From the IMG/VR virus record IMGVR_UViG_3300010373_000045, positions 1 to 64,000 of that record: a stretch of 64,000 nt of DNA. One strand, written 5' to 3'. Shown here piece after piece: positions 56,719 to 64,000 of the stretch. A program made the position numbers and the translations under genes. Position 1 is the stretch's first letter. Each line of letters starts with the position of its first letter. This DNA is from a virus. The notes below the pieces were generated by a model, which saw only the letters and a list, made by a program, of their open reading frames with translations, was not told where the DNA came from and made no database searches.

Positions 56719-56792
56719 GGGTCCGTAAGTCAACAGTAGACTACCTGACTTTTAATCAGGGGACGCAGGGGCAGCACCTGCCGGGCCTACCA
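56719..56792 (+). tRNA. tRNA-Lys(TTT) with unusual T-loop
   Basis: 74 nt: acceptor GGGTCCG/CGGGCCT (with G-T at 1-72), D-stem AGTC/GACT, anticodon stem CCTGA/TCAGG with loop CTTTTAA (anticodon TTT), T-stem GCAGG/CCTGC whose 7-base loop is GGCAGCA instead of TTCRANN, A73, CCA. Confidence 0.75.
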
Positions 56793-56793
56793 T

Positions 56794-56869
56794 GCGGGCG
56801 TAGCTCAGTGGCTAAAGCATCTGACTCTTAATCAGAGGATCGTGAGTTCGACTCTCACCGCCCGCACCA
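56794..56869 (+). tRNA. tRNA-Lys(CTT)
   Basis: 76 nt: acceptor GCGGGCG/CGCCCGC, anticodon stem TCTGA/TCAGA with loop CTCTTAA, T-stem GTGAG/CTCAC with TTCGACT, A73, CCA. One base after tRNA-Lys(TTT). Confidence 0.9.
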
Positions 56870-56905
56870 TTTCCTTCTTTCCGTATAATTTGATATGCCA
56901 TATCC

Positions 56906-57379
56906 ATGGCATACGTTCGCATTGTCCGTGATGATTCAATAACCTCCCAAGCAATCCGTTGGACCTTACACGAGCAGTTCTCTCATATCGGTTTCAAGAT
57001 GGATGATGAGCGCTGGCTTGACTGCCGGCTCGATGGCGGCGTTCAGATCCGAGCGGCAAACAGCATAATCGATACCGCACACATCGACTTTACGTTTCCC
57101 GGGATCGAGTCAGCCATTGAATATGGCAAAACGCTTATTGGAACAAAGTATGATGTTGGAAACATATTTCACTTCCTCGATTCTCATTGGCCTATTAATC
57201 AGCATCAATTAATTTGCAGTAGATTCGTTCGTGAATGTGCTCGCGAGGGTGCGAAATTTGCTTTAATTAATCCTTCGATTGAAGACTACCAGATTGCTCC
57301 CGGCCACTATATTTATCCCATTGGCGTGGTTCCAGGTGTAAACGAACTTGATCGCTATCCAATGGATATGAAGTTGTAG
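56906..57379 (+). CDS. NlpC/P60-like (YiiX-type) cysteine peptidase
   Basis: 157 residues. FSHIGFKMDDERWLDCRLDG carries the His, GTKYDVGNIF and HQLICSRFVRECAREGAKFA the nucleophilic Cys: the permuted YiiX/YebB-like NlpC/P60 fold. May cut peptidoglycan or lipid bonds, at entry or lysis. A TATAAT box lies 17 bases upstream. Confidence 0.65.
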   Translation: MAYVRIVRDDSITSQAIRWTLHEQFSHIGFKMDDERWLDCRLDGGVQIRAANSIIDTAHIDFTFPGIESAIEYGKTLIGTKYDVGNIFHFLDSHWPINQHQLICSRFVRECAREGAKFALINPSIEDYQIAPGHYIYPIGVVPGVNELDRYPMDMKL

Positions 57380-57414
57380 TAGAATTCATTCGCCAACTGA
57401 TAGAAGCCTTTTGT

Positions 57415-57505
57415 TTAGCGTTCCACGTGATCAAAAGGTGAAACCATAAAAGCAGAGCTGCCACTAGCAGCCTAAACCTTTGGGGCGGATTTTGGTCCGC
57501 CCCGG
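57415..57505 (+). other. structured leader before 57512 gene
   Basis: GTTTAG/CTAAAC closes a roughly 60-base region containing GCTGC-CACTA-GCAGC; a second stem GGGGCGG/CCGCCCC (57483-57504) sits just before the ribosome site GGAG. This could be a terminator/anti-terminator or riboswitch-like leader; no known class recognised. Confidence 0.45.
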
Positions 57506-57511
57506 AGTTCT

Positions 57512-57802
57512 ATGTTTGAAGTTAAAACTGAAATAATTTCAAAGTTAACCAAAGAGTGGGACTCAATAGTTTGTTCTGCCTGCGGATCCGTAAAATGGGA
57601 GAAGTATCCCTTCTGTCGATCGTGTAGTATTCGCCTCCAGCGTATTAACCTGATGCTTCCGTTAAAGCCTTTCCGCGGCCACTACGGGAAAGAAATAGCC
57701 GATCATCCTTATGCTTGCCAGAAATGGGCTCGAGCCTATGATCGAGCCAGAGATTATCTTTTGGCAAGCAAAGTGGTATTATCACATTCAGAGGATGATT
57801 AA
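57512..57802 (+). CDS. zinc-binding protein of the head module
   Basis: 96 residues. VCSACGSVKWEKYPFCRSC is a zinc ribbon (residues 21-39), followed by LYS/ARG helix. Precedes a second Cys protein and the portal. Confidence 0.6.
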   Translation: MFEVKTEIISKLTKEWDSIVCSACGSVKWEKYPFCRSCSIRLQRINLMLPLKPFRGHYGKEIADHPYACQKWARAYDRARDYLLASKVVLSHSEDD

Positions 57803-57805
57803 CTA

Positions 57806-58099
57806 ATGCTGTTTCACTGGTTTGACGAGTTTCTTCGTTTCATTATTTGGTTGTTTCGCAGACCGACCAAAAACGAGCTCGCACGCATCGATCCTAATGC
57901 GAAATGCCCTGCCTGTGGGGCTAAAAGTGGAACATTAAAATGTGTTCGTGTTACAAATCAACCAACGCCAGACGATGGCCAGCTTGATATAAAGATGTTT
58001 AGTGTTAAGGTCCAGCATACCTGTAATGTCGATGGTGCAATCTGGTATGAGGATCCGATTGTGAAGGTTAATATCAATCAAGTTTTGCCATCCAGATAA
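57806..58099 (+). CDS. zinc-ribbon protein upstream of portal
   Basis: 97 residues. Amphipathic N-terminus, CPACGAKSGTLKC (residues 34-46) and HTCNVDGAIWYEDPIVKVN. The same type precedes portals in related large phages (recalled). Probably a minor head or assembly protein. Confidence 0.6.
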   Translation: MLFHWFDEFLRFIIWLFRRPTKNELARIDPNAKCPACGAKSGTLKCVRVTNQPTPDDGQLDIKMFSVKVQHTCNVDGAIWYEDPIVKVNINQVLPSR

Positions 58100-58144
58100 T
58101 CTTTCCTATCATCCTCCCCCTTTTTGCCTTACAATCCGCGCGAA

Positions 58145-59767
58145 ATGGCAAATCGTAACGGTATTACTATAAAACCGATTGGTCAATTTGTTGACGCTCT
58201 CACGCGTTACGGTCAATCGCTTTACCAACGTCCACCCAACGAAATTCGCAATATCGATACAAAAGATTGGTACTCACCGATGCAGCCGGTCAACCCAATG
58301 GGACCGGCTGGTTCCGAGCCTAAGGGATTCCAGTTTTGGGCCGGTGAAAACCTTATTTGGACGCCGCGCGCCGACGCTGAATACTCAGCGGCCGACCTAA
58401 AGGCAATGGCTACCTATCCGCTTGCAAAGATTTGTATCGAAAATGTCAAAGATGCGATTGAACGTTGCGCTTGGGAAATTCAACTCCGTGCGCGCCCTGG
58501 TGAGCGCAGAAAGGATACGTTGGCGCGTGGAAAAGATGACGATACACTTTTGAAGCTCAATCGTTTCTTTGAATATCCTGATCGTGAGCACAACTGGCAA
58601 GAATGGTTGCGCCCATTACTGGATGATTTGCTTGTCATCGATGCTCCTTCAGTATTGGTACGCAAAACATTTAGCGGAGAAATTGCAGAACTTGCCGTCA
58701 TCCGCGGTGAAATGATCACGCGGTATATTGATGAAAACGGTTTTACTCCAATACCGCCGAGTCCTGCTTATGCCCAAAACTGGTGGGGCATGCCGTATTT
58801 AAACTTGACAACGGACCAGTTGATCTACAAACCGCGTAACATTGTGCCGCGAAACTCGGTTTCCTCCCAGCTTTATGGTATGAGTCCGACCGAGCAGCTT
58901 GCTCCGGAAATTAAAGTTGGCATGAAGCGTCTTGAATTTGCTTTGGCATATTACACGGAAGGTTCCGTACCGGGTGTGGTACAGGTAGTTCCAAGAGGAA
59001 CACCAGTTGCGAAGATCAATGAAGCAATGGATTGGATGAATTCGGAACTTGCTGGCAACCTCGCTGCTCGTAATCAGTGGCGCTTGGTGCAAGGATTTAA
59101 TGAACCAGGTAAAAATGATCAGATCGTATTCTCCAAAGAGCCGCTACTCGCCGGTCTTTACGACGAAAAACATATTCGTGAAATTTGTTTCGGTTACGGC
59201 ACGAGTCCGCAGCGTCTTATTAAGATGATCCGCACAGAAGGGAAAGCATCGAGTGAATCTGCCGAGTCAGAAGGAACGCTGCCATACATTCTTTGGCTTA
59301 AGGGATTTATCGACTTTATTATTCAGAAGAAAATGGGTCTGACCGAATATGAATTCGCCGTGGATCCATATAGCGAGCCGGATCCGCTTAAGAATGCTGC
59401 CGCTATCACGATGTTGGTAAGCAAGGGAACATTAACACCAAATGAAGCACGTGAACGTTTAGGTGAAGATTTGCGACCGGAACCGGAAGCAGATCAACTC
59501 GGCATTATCACTGGAACCGGATTTGTTCCACTCGGCATGGCACCAGCATTGGGAGGTGTTGACGTCGATGAAGATGGAAAAGCGACATTAAACGAAAATG
59601 CAAATGTTCCACCGAACCGACCGCCAGGAAGCAGTAATCCTGGAGGCAAGAACAGCCGCGGTTCTCGTCCCTCGCAGGCTGCCGGCGGTGGGCGATCGAT
59701 AGGAAGGCATGTGCCCAATGGAAAAATATTCAAACGAGTTAGCAAAAAAACGGGGCTCGCGTATTGA
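58145..59767 (+). CDS. portal protein
   Basis: 540 residues from ATG 58145 (TTG at 58124 adds 7). ATYPLAKICIENVKDAIERC, YGMSPTEQLAPEIKVGMKRL, YTEGSVPGVVQV, the fold-defining KEPLLAGLYDEKHIREICFG and LTPNEARERLGEDL match HK97-type portals. Disordered Gly/Asn/Pro tail. Dodecameric ring for DNA passage. Confidence 0.85.
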   Translation: MANRNGITIKPIGQFVDALTRYGQSLYQRPPNEIRNIDTKDWYSPMQPVNPMGPAGSEPKGFQFWAGENLIWTPRADAEYSAADLKAMATYPLAKICIENVKDAIERCAWEIQLRARPGERRKDTLARGKDDDTLLKLNRFFEYPDREHNWQEWLRPLLDDLLVIDAPSVLVRKTFSGEIAELAVIRGEMITRYIDENGFTPIPPSPAYAQNWWGMPYLNLTTDQLIYKPRNIVPRNSVSSQLYGMSPTEQLAPEIKVGMKRLEFALAYYTEGSVPGVVQVVPRGTPVAKINEAMDWMNSELAGNLAARNQWRLVQGFNEPGKNDQIVFSKEPLLAGLYDEKHIREICFGYGTSPQRLIKMIRTEGKASSESAESEGTLPYILWLKGFIDFIIQKKMGLTEYEFAVDPYSEPDPLKNAAAITMLVSKGTLTPNEARERLGEDLRPEPEADQLGIITGTGFVPLGMAPALGGVDVDEDGKATLNENANVPPNRPPGSSNPGGKNSRGSRPSQAAGGGRSIGRHVPNGKIFKRVSKKTGLAY

Positions 59768-61307
59768 TCCGGCTAAATTAACGCCGGAGTCCCATCAGGC
59801 AATCTTTCATATTAAAGATGCCATACATAAAGTTTTCAAGCGTCAACAGGATCGGGCGCAGCTCGAAGTCGACCGTTTGGTTAAAACTATGAGTGACACA
59901 CTAAAAAAACGTGAATATCATTCAGTTCAATTTAATTTATCTCCGGAAGATGCTAAGAATGTTCTTGAGGTTCCGATTCTCGATACAGACTTTACATTAA
60001 AGGGACGAGAAAAAGAACCGCACGTCACCGTGCTATTTGGTTTACAAAAAGAAATAACTCCGGAAGATGTGAATAAGATTACAAAGAATACTGGGGAAAT
60101 AGAGGCAACGCTTCTCGGCTATGACACATTCCCAGAGGGTCCAGATGGCATACCGCTAATCATACCAGTAGACAGTGATGCACTCCATGCGCTCCACCGC
60201 AATTTAGCAGAACTAGATCATATAAGCACACATAAAGAATATCGTCCGCACATTACGGTTGGATATCTCAAGCCAGGAACGGAAGCGCAATATCTAAAAC
60301 TTGTTAATCCGCTCGAGGGCGATAGGATTATCTTGAAGAACCTTGTTTTTTCTCATTTAGATAAATCTCAAACGGAATTGGAAAAGTATAGTAAGGGTAC
60401 ATCGGAAGAAAAGTTAGCCATGCCGGAATTGCCGCCAAACCATCACGCTGCAATGCGAGTTCCTAAGGGCGGTTCCTGTTGCGCGAATTGTGAATATCTT
60501 GGTGATGACAAAAAAAGCTGTAGAAATGATTATTTTATTAAATGGGATGGAGGGAAAGAGAAACCGGCAGATTCAGATCGGCTTCCATATCCGGCCGATG
60601 AATATTGCAGTGATTGGTACGAGCCGGAGAATGAGCTTTTAGAGGCTGCTTATCGTATCGGCGCCGCTCCACTTCAAAAAGCGATTTCTGGAGAAGGAAG
60701 TCGCAAGACGATTTTTATGATGCGTCATGGTAAAACGGCGTTGGATCCAATTAAACGCTCTGATGGCTGGTTGGATTTCCCACTTTCAGACGACGGACGC
60801 GTAAAATTATTGACAGCGGAACAATATCTAAAAGAAACGCCGATCACTAAAATATATTGCAGTGACTTGAAGCGCCACCGCGAAACGGCAGAAATTATTC
60901 AAAGTGGATCTATCTATAATCCGCAGATTGTCATCGACAATAGAGCTAAGACGTGGAACCTTGGCATACTTGCTGGACAACAGAAATATGCCAATAAGAA
61001 GAAAGTTCGTTTGTTAATGGATAATCCAAATCAAGTGCCAGAGGGAGGAGAATCACGTAACTCATTCCGGAAACGATTCCTCTCGCTTATAGGTGAGATT
61101 CAGCAGAAGGCAAAGGCAGGCCGTGGTCCGTTCCTAATCGTTCTTTCCGGATCAAATCTTCGTGAGCTCTCTGATCATATATATAACGACGTGGATGTTC
61201 TTGATTTGGATGAAGGTGGAATGCTGTCCATGCAGCCTTCCGGGGATAAGTGGAATGCCCAGGTCCTATTTGGTCACAAAAGTCTGGAAGACGAGAAATT
61301 ATCCTAA
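59709..61307 (+). CDS. fusion of 2H phosphoesterase, Cys-rich and histidine-phosphatase domains
   Basis: 532 residues. Domain 1 (about 75-225): HVTVLFGL and HITVGYL, the two HxTx motifs of 2H (LigT-type) phosphoesterases. Domain 2 (about 230-310): CCANCEYLGDDKKSCRNDYF and CSDWY, four Cys like a small Fe-S or zinc fold. Domain 3 (about 335-510): MMRHGKT, CSDLKRHRETAEI and a final His region of histidine phosphatases. Overlaps the portal by 59 bases, so made with head proteins. The 2H domain recalls anti-CBASS Acb1 but may be unrelated. Confidence 0.75.
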   Translation: MCPMEKYSNELAKKRGSRIDPAKLTPESHQAIFHIKDAIHKVFKRQQDRAQLEVDRLVKTMSDTLKKREYHSVQFNLSPEDAKNVLEVPILDTDFTLKGREKEPHVTVLFGLQKEITPEDVNKITKNTGEIEATLLGYDTFPEGPDGIPLIIPVDSDALHALHRNLAELDHISTHKEYRPHITVGYLKPGTEAQYLKLVNPLEGDRIILKNLVFSHLDKSQTELEKYSKGTSEEKLAMPELPPNHHAAMRVPKGGSCCANCEYLGDDKKSCRNDYFIKWDGGKEKPADSDRLPYPADEYCSDWYEPENELLEAAYRIGAAPLQKAISGEGSRKTIFMMRHGKTALDPIKRSDGWLDFPLSDDGRVKLLTAEQYLKETPITKIYCSDLKRHRETAEIIQSGSIYNPQIVIDNRAKTWNLGILAGQQKYANKKKVRLLMDNPNQVPEGGESRNSFRKRFLSLIGEIQQKAKAGRGPFLIVLSGSNLRELSDHIYNDVDVLDLDEGGMLSMQPSGDKWNAQVLFGHKSLEDEKLS

Positions 61308-62185
61308 TGCCTTACGCGGACGACGGACACGATGTACCGAAGTATGTTACGGGCGGCGCCAAGCGCCGGCGTCAGTGGAGTCACGTATGGAACAGCGCGT
61401 ATCACCGCGCAAAAAAGCAGGGAAAATCCGACAAGGAAGCAGAAGAATTCGCATTTCGCGAAGCCAATGGAGTAGCCGGACCCAATAAAACCTCATATGA
61501 CGTTTTAACGAAGCGTATTTCCGATGCAGAAGCCACGGAGATCGCCGATAAAATTCTCAAAGCGATGGAACAGGAATGGAACTCTCTCCCGTCGGAAGTA
61601 CAAGAGCAACTTGTTAATGCCTCTCTTTCTGGTGTTGGTCAAGGCATGTTGCAGATCGAATACGCGCCCAGCGGAATTATTGCCGCCGCAAATGAGATTG
61701 CACACGACTATGCTGTGAAGCGTGCCGCCGAAATGGTCGGAATGAAATACAACAAGAGCGGCGATCTTGTGAAGAATCCAGATGCGCGATGGGCAATTAG
61801 CGATACAACCAGAGAAAAAATCCACGACATTGTAGCGGAGTCATTCCAAAAAGAACTTAGGATGGAAGAGATTAAGGCTCATATTCAGAAAGCACTTCAT
61901 GATCAAACGAAGCAGGGTATCTTTAGTGAGGCGCGCGCTGAAATGATTGCGCGAACCGAGGTAATTAACGCACAAACGCACGGCAATTTTGATATGTGGA
62001 AGAAGTCGGGGATCGTTAAAACCGTTCGTTGGTTGACAGCGGAAGACGAAAGAACCTGTCCAGAATGCGAACAAAATAGCGATGCGGTTGTTGAACTTGG
62101 CAAGCCATTTCCAAGTGGTGCGATTATGCCCACCGAGCATCCCAATTGCCGGTGTGCCTTGACAGTAGAGGATGTTTCGGATTAA
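61307..62185 (+). CDS. SPP1 gp7/MuF-like head morphogenesis protein with ChaB-like start
   Basis: 292 residues from ATG 61307, overlapping the upstream stop. Residues 20-57 (WSHVWNSAYHRAKKQGKSDK) resemble ChaB. MIARTEVINAQTHGNF, VRWLTAEDERTCPEC and EHPNCRCAL are the MuF hallmarks. Follows the portal module as in SPP1. Confidence 0.8.
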   Translation: MPYADDGHDVPKYVTGGAKRRRQWSHVWNSAYHRAKKQGKSDKEAEEFAFREANGVAGPNKTSYDVLTKRISDAEATEIADKILKAMEQEWNSLPSEVQEQLVNASLSGVGQGMLQIEYAPSGIIAAANEIAHDYAVKRAAEMVGMKYNKSGDLVKNPDARWAISDTTREKIHDIVAESFQKELRMEEIKAHIQKALHDQTKQGIFSEARAEMIARTEVINAQTHGNFDMWKKSGIVKTVRWLTAEDERTCPECEQNSDAVVELGKPFPSGAIMPTEHPNCRCALTVEDVSD

Positions 62186-62264
62186 TATCTTCGACCAGCA
62201 GTAAATCCAGCAGTCGGTAAAGCGGTACGGGCTTTCTGCGAGCCGTTACAAGGAGACAATCCAG

Positions 62265-63131
62265 ATGGTTTACCATAATAAATTCACAGTGTGTATCAAA
62301 TCTCGCGGAAGAATTCTGCGTGAGCATGGAGACACTGTCACAATTCCCTTTGGATCTGAATATTCGATCCTCATGAAAAACCTCAATTCTCTCCGTATCA
62401 AACTTAAGGTATCTGTTGACGGACAGGATGCAACCGAAGGGACCTGGCTCGTTGTTCATCCGAACAGCAACCTGGAGCTAGAACGTTTTATTAAGAACGG
62501 CAATTTCGATAGCGGTAATCGTTTCAAGTTTATTGAACGTACTACTGAAATCGAAAATCACCGCGGCGTAGGTCTCGAGGATGGACTGATCCGCATTGAA
62601 TACAAGACCGAACAAAAACCGATCGATGTGCCACGATTCAACTATTATGATGTGCCGTGTCCACGTCCTTGGTATCCACCTTATGATCGCCGGCGTCCAA
62701 GGGTTCCTTCCCCGTTTCCCAAATACGGCCGTCGCTCTAGCGATATGGGACCGGATGACGTTATGCGTAGCGTAACTTCGTTTTCGTCTTCCACATCCGG
62801 CTTAAATTCGACTGTTCACACCTGCAACTTTATGGGAGCAACGCTTTCTGCCAACGAATGCAAGATAGATGCAACCGATTCGGTTCTAAATGACGTTGGT
62901 ATAACCGTTCCGGGAAGCGTAAGCAATCAACATTTCGAATGGACCTCAGATTTTCTGACGCAAGCCATCGCGGATGTTGTCGTCCTAAAATTACGTGGAT
63001 GCGTTGGTGGACAGCGCGTGCAACATGCTGTCACCGTCGATCATAAGCCAAAATGTCAAACCTGCGGGCGCGTAAACAAAGCAACGAATTCTTATTGCGC
63101 GACCTGCGGGACTGCTCTCACCGTTCTTTAA
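62265..63131 (+). CDS. structural protein with C-terminal zinc ribbon
   Basis: 288 residues. Beta-rich N-half, a Pro/Arg/Tyr linker near 130-165, then a domain ending CQTCGRVNKATNSYCATCGT. I recall similar proteins from large phages near the portal. Role in head assembly probable. Confidence 0.65.
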   Translation: MVYHNKFTVCIKSRGRILREHGDTVTIPFGSEYSILMKNLNSLRIKLKVSVDGQDATEGTWLVVHPNSNLELERFIKNGNFDSGNRFKFIERTTEIENHRGVGLEDGLIRIEYKTEQKPIDVPRFNYYDVPCPRPWYPPYDRRRPRVPSPFPKYGRRSSDMGPDDVMRSVTSFSSSTSGLNSTVHTCNFMGATLSANECKIDATDSVLNDVGITVPGSVSNQHFEWTSDFLTQAIADVVVLKLRGCVGGQRVQHAVTVDHKPKCQTCGRVNKATNSYCATCGTALTVL

Positions 63132-63141
63132 CCCTTGACAA

Positions 63142-63192
63142 TGCTGCCGGATGCGAGTAAACGTTTATATTCCTAATGAGCATCCGGCAGTA
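63142..63192 (+). other. long hairpin between head genes
   Basis: CTGCCGGATGC (63144-63154) pairs perfectly with GCATCCGGCAG (63180-63190), 25-base loop. No T-run, so not a clear terminator. TTGACA lies at 63135-63140 but a -10 would be 24 bases away. Confidence 0.6.
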
Positions 63193-63208
63193 CTGTTAAA
63201 GGATAGCA

Positions 63209-63409
63209 ATGCGTTGCCCCCAGTGTCTAACCATCGGAATTGATGAAGACGAAATCTGCATTGCCTGCGGACGCTGCGAAGAATGCTGTGAAGGTGACCA
63301 TGAAGATAACTACTACGAAGACGAAGTATTACGGGCGGTCGAAGGAGAATCCACACAAGCTGGAGTGTCGAACGATCCAGAAACCGATTCTCGAATCATT
63401 TTGCCTTGA
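63209..63409 (+). CDS. zinc-finger protein
   Basis: 66 residues. AAAGGA before ATG. MRCPQCLTIGIDEDEICIAC then CEECCEGDHED. A compact acidic Cys-rich protein overlapping the next gene by 110 bases. Confidence 0.6.
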   Translation: MRCPQCLTIGIDEDEICIACGRCEECCEGDHEDNYYEDEVLRAVEGESTQAGVSNDPETDSRIILP

Positions 63410-63710
63410 ACCGAAATGTAAATTTTACAAGAAGCCAGCGGCTCAGGGTGTCTGTTATACCGTCCTGCCAAGGTACAAATCTGTGACGCAATACTTTGAT
63501 ATGACCTTCCGTCATGCAGAAGAAGTCCTTGCGGAAATGAAACGTCTTCGGAATATAAATAAGCAACAATCGAAAGATGCATGGATTAAACATCTCGAAA
63601 ATCAATTCATTTGTAATTGGGCAAATCACGACAGTACTCTCGATATGCTGATTGAACTTCGCGCCGAAAACGCGAAGTTAAAAATCCAACTCGGAAAATG
63701 GAGGAAATAA
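63300..63710 (+). CDS. hypothetical protein
   Basis: 136 residues from ATG 63300 (AAGGTG upstream). CLEPKCKFYKKPAAQGVC gives a Cys cluster near residues 33-50; the rest is helical with a C-terminal coiled coil. Ends just before the VWA gene. Confidence 0.6.
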   Translation: MKITTTKTKYYGRSKENPHKLECRTIQKPILESFCLEPKCKFYKKPAAQGVCYTVLPRYKSVTQYFDMTFRHAEEVLAEMKRLRNINKQQSKDAWIKHLENQFICNWANHDSTLDMLIELRAENAKLKIQLGKWRK

Positions 63711-64000
63711 ATGGGCTCAGGGAAATTTAGTAGAGATGATTATTTAAGGTCAAGTCATACTCGCGCACTTAGCGGCGTGAAAGACTTTGCCTATTCAGAA
63801 CAAGCAGAAAGAACAAAGCAATTACATCAAGCCTTGGATCCTCGCCGGATTAACAAAAAACCATTCGGCTCCCTTGAGAGCCGGGATAGCGATGAACATC
63901 CAAACTCAAACGCGATCATGATCGTATTTGATGTCACCGGTTCAAACTACGCCAATGCCGTTGAGGCACAAAAGAAACTTCCAGAATTGATGGACCTTCT
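63711..64000 (+). CDS. VWA-type protein, 3' end outside window
   Basis: 97 codons visible. GGAGG 8 bases before ATG. MGSGKFSRDDYLRSS, RALSGVKDFAYS, LDPRRINKKPFGSLESRDSD and IMIVFDVTGSNYANAV, where DVTGSN is the metal-site (MIDAS) start of a von Willebrand A domain. Known in other large phages as a structural or DNA-packaging-associated protein (recalled). Confidence 0.75.
   Translation, partial: MGSGKFSRDDYLRSSHTRALSGVKDFAYSEQAERTKQLHQALDPRRINKKPFGSLESRDSDEHPNSNAIMIVFDVTGSNYANAVEAQKKLPELMDL

Noticed and set aside
63135-63171. sigma70 promoter TTGACA...TATATT
   Set aside because: Spacer of about 24-25 bases is too long; the region is better described as a hairpin.
1-64000. General amber (TAG) recoding of the genome
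   Set aside because: Long ORFs lack internal TAG and several genes end in TAG, so CTA tRNAs alone do not show recoding.

Overview
This window looks like part of a large tailed bacteriophage genome (Caudoviricetes-like; about 64 kb is visible with no major capsid or tail-tube gene yet in view). It encodes a large terminase, a portal, an SPP1 gp7/MuF-type head protein, SSB, a replication-initiator-like pair, nucleotide-metabolism enzymes, tRNAs and many tiny zinc-ribbon and membrane proteins. The host is not named by the sequence. The XRE regulator at 5678, the Sec signal peptides ending in SAQ and the chitobiase-type repeat in the 1418-residue fibre are of a kind common in Acidobacteria, so an acidobacterial host is my inference.

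Layout. 1-14228 (+): accessory operon of small genes, often with ATGA stop/start overlaps, with a three-Cys Gp37/Gp68 protein, XRE regulator, ParB-like protein, SPOUT RNA methyltransferase and a C5-cytosine DNA methyltransferase; it ends at a terminator at 14300. 14326-36064 (-): two small membrane proteins, a LuxR-type HTH, four large proteins with Sec signal peptides (15457-28135), then a second accessory operon with HTH, HNH, HAD, FkbM, YodC-like and Tat-signal proteins. 36158-38696 (+): DNA packaging (DUF5681-like protein, probable small subunit, large terminase). 38978-41425: low-coding stretch with two strong terminators and iteron-like repeats. 41426-54855 (+, with one two-gene minus insert at 48963-50074): replication proteins, dATP/dGTP diphosphohydrolase-like, dCMP deaminase, deoxyribosyltransferase-like and two metallophosphatases. 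54948-56870: tRNA and tRNA-like cluster with a PTH2-like ORF, SSB and an Acb2-like anti-CBASS protein. 56906-64000: head module (NlpC/P60-like, portal, 2H-phosphoesterase/histidine-phosphatase fusion, MuF-like, zinc-ribbon structural protein, VWA protein).

Most interesting points. (1) Three consecutive RNAs of 45-53 nt at 55498-55643 have a 7-bp acceptor stem, one short hairpin, a T-arm-like hairpin and a genomic CCA end: miniature tRNA-like molecules without an anticodon arm. (2) They sit among three tRNAs whose 7-nt anticodon loops all read CTA (amber). (3) Four tandem copies of a structured RNA at 47203-47483 have different but perfectly self-complementary outer stems, a constant bulged C and two compensatory changes; three of them are also translated as TGETP peptides. 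(4) A dispersed hairpin repeat (GTCCAAC-N7-RTGTTGGAAC) always points with transcription, is partly arrayed at 411-645 and looks like a CRISPR-type repeat or a leader element. (5) An Acb2-like protein, a PTH2-like ORF without a stop before the tRNAs, a SPOUT methyltransferase and an RNA-repair-type HAD protein fit an RNA-centred counter-defence theme, which is inference.
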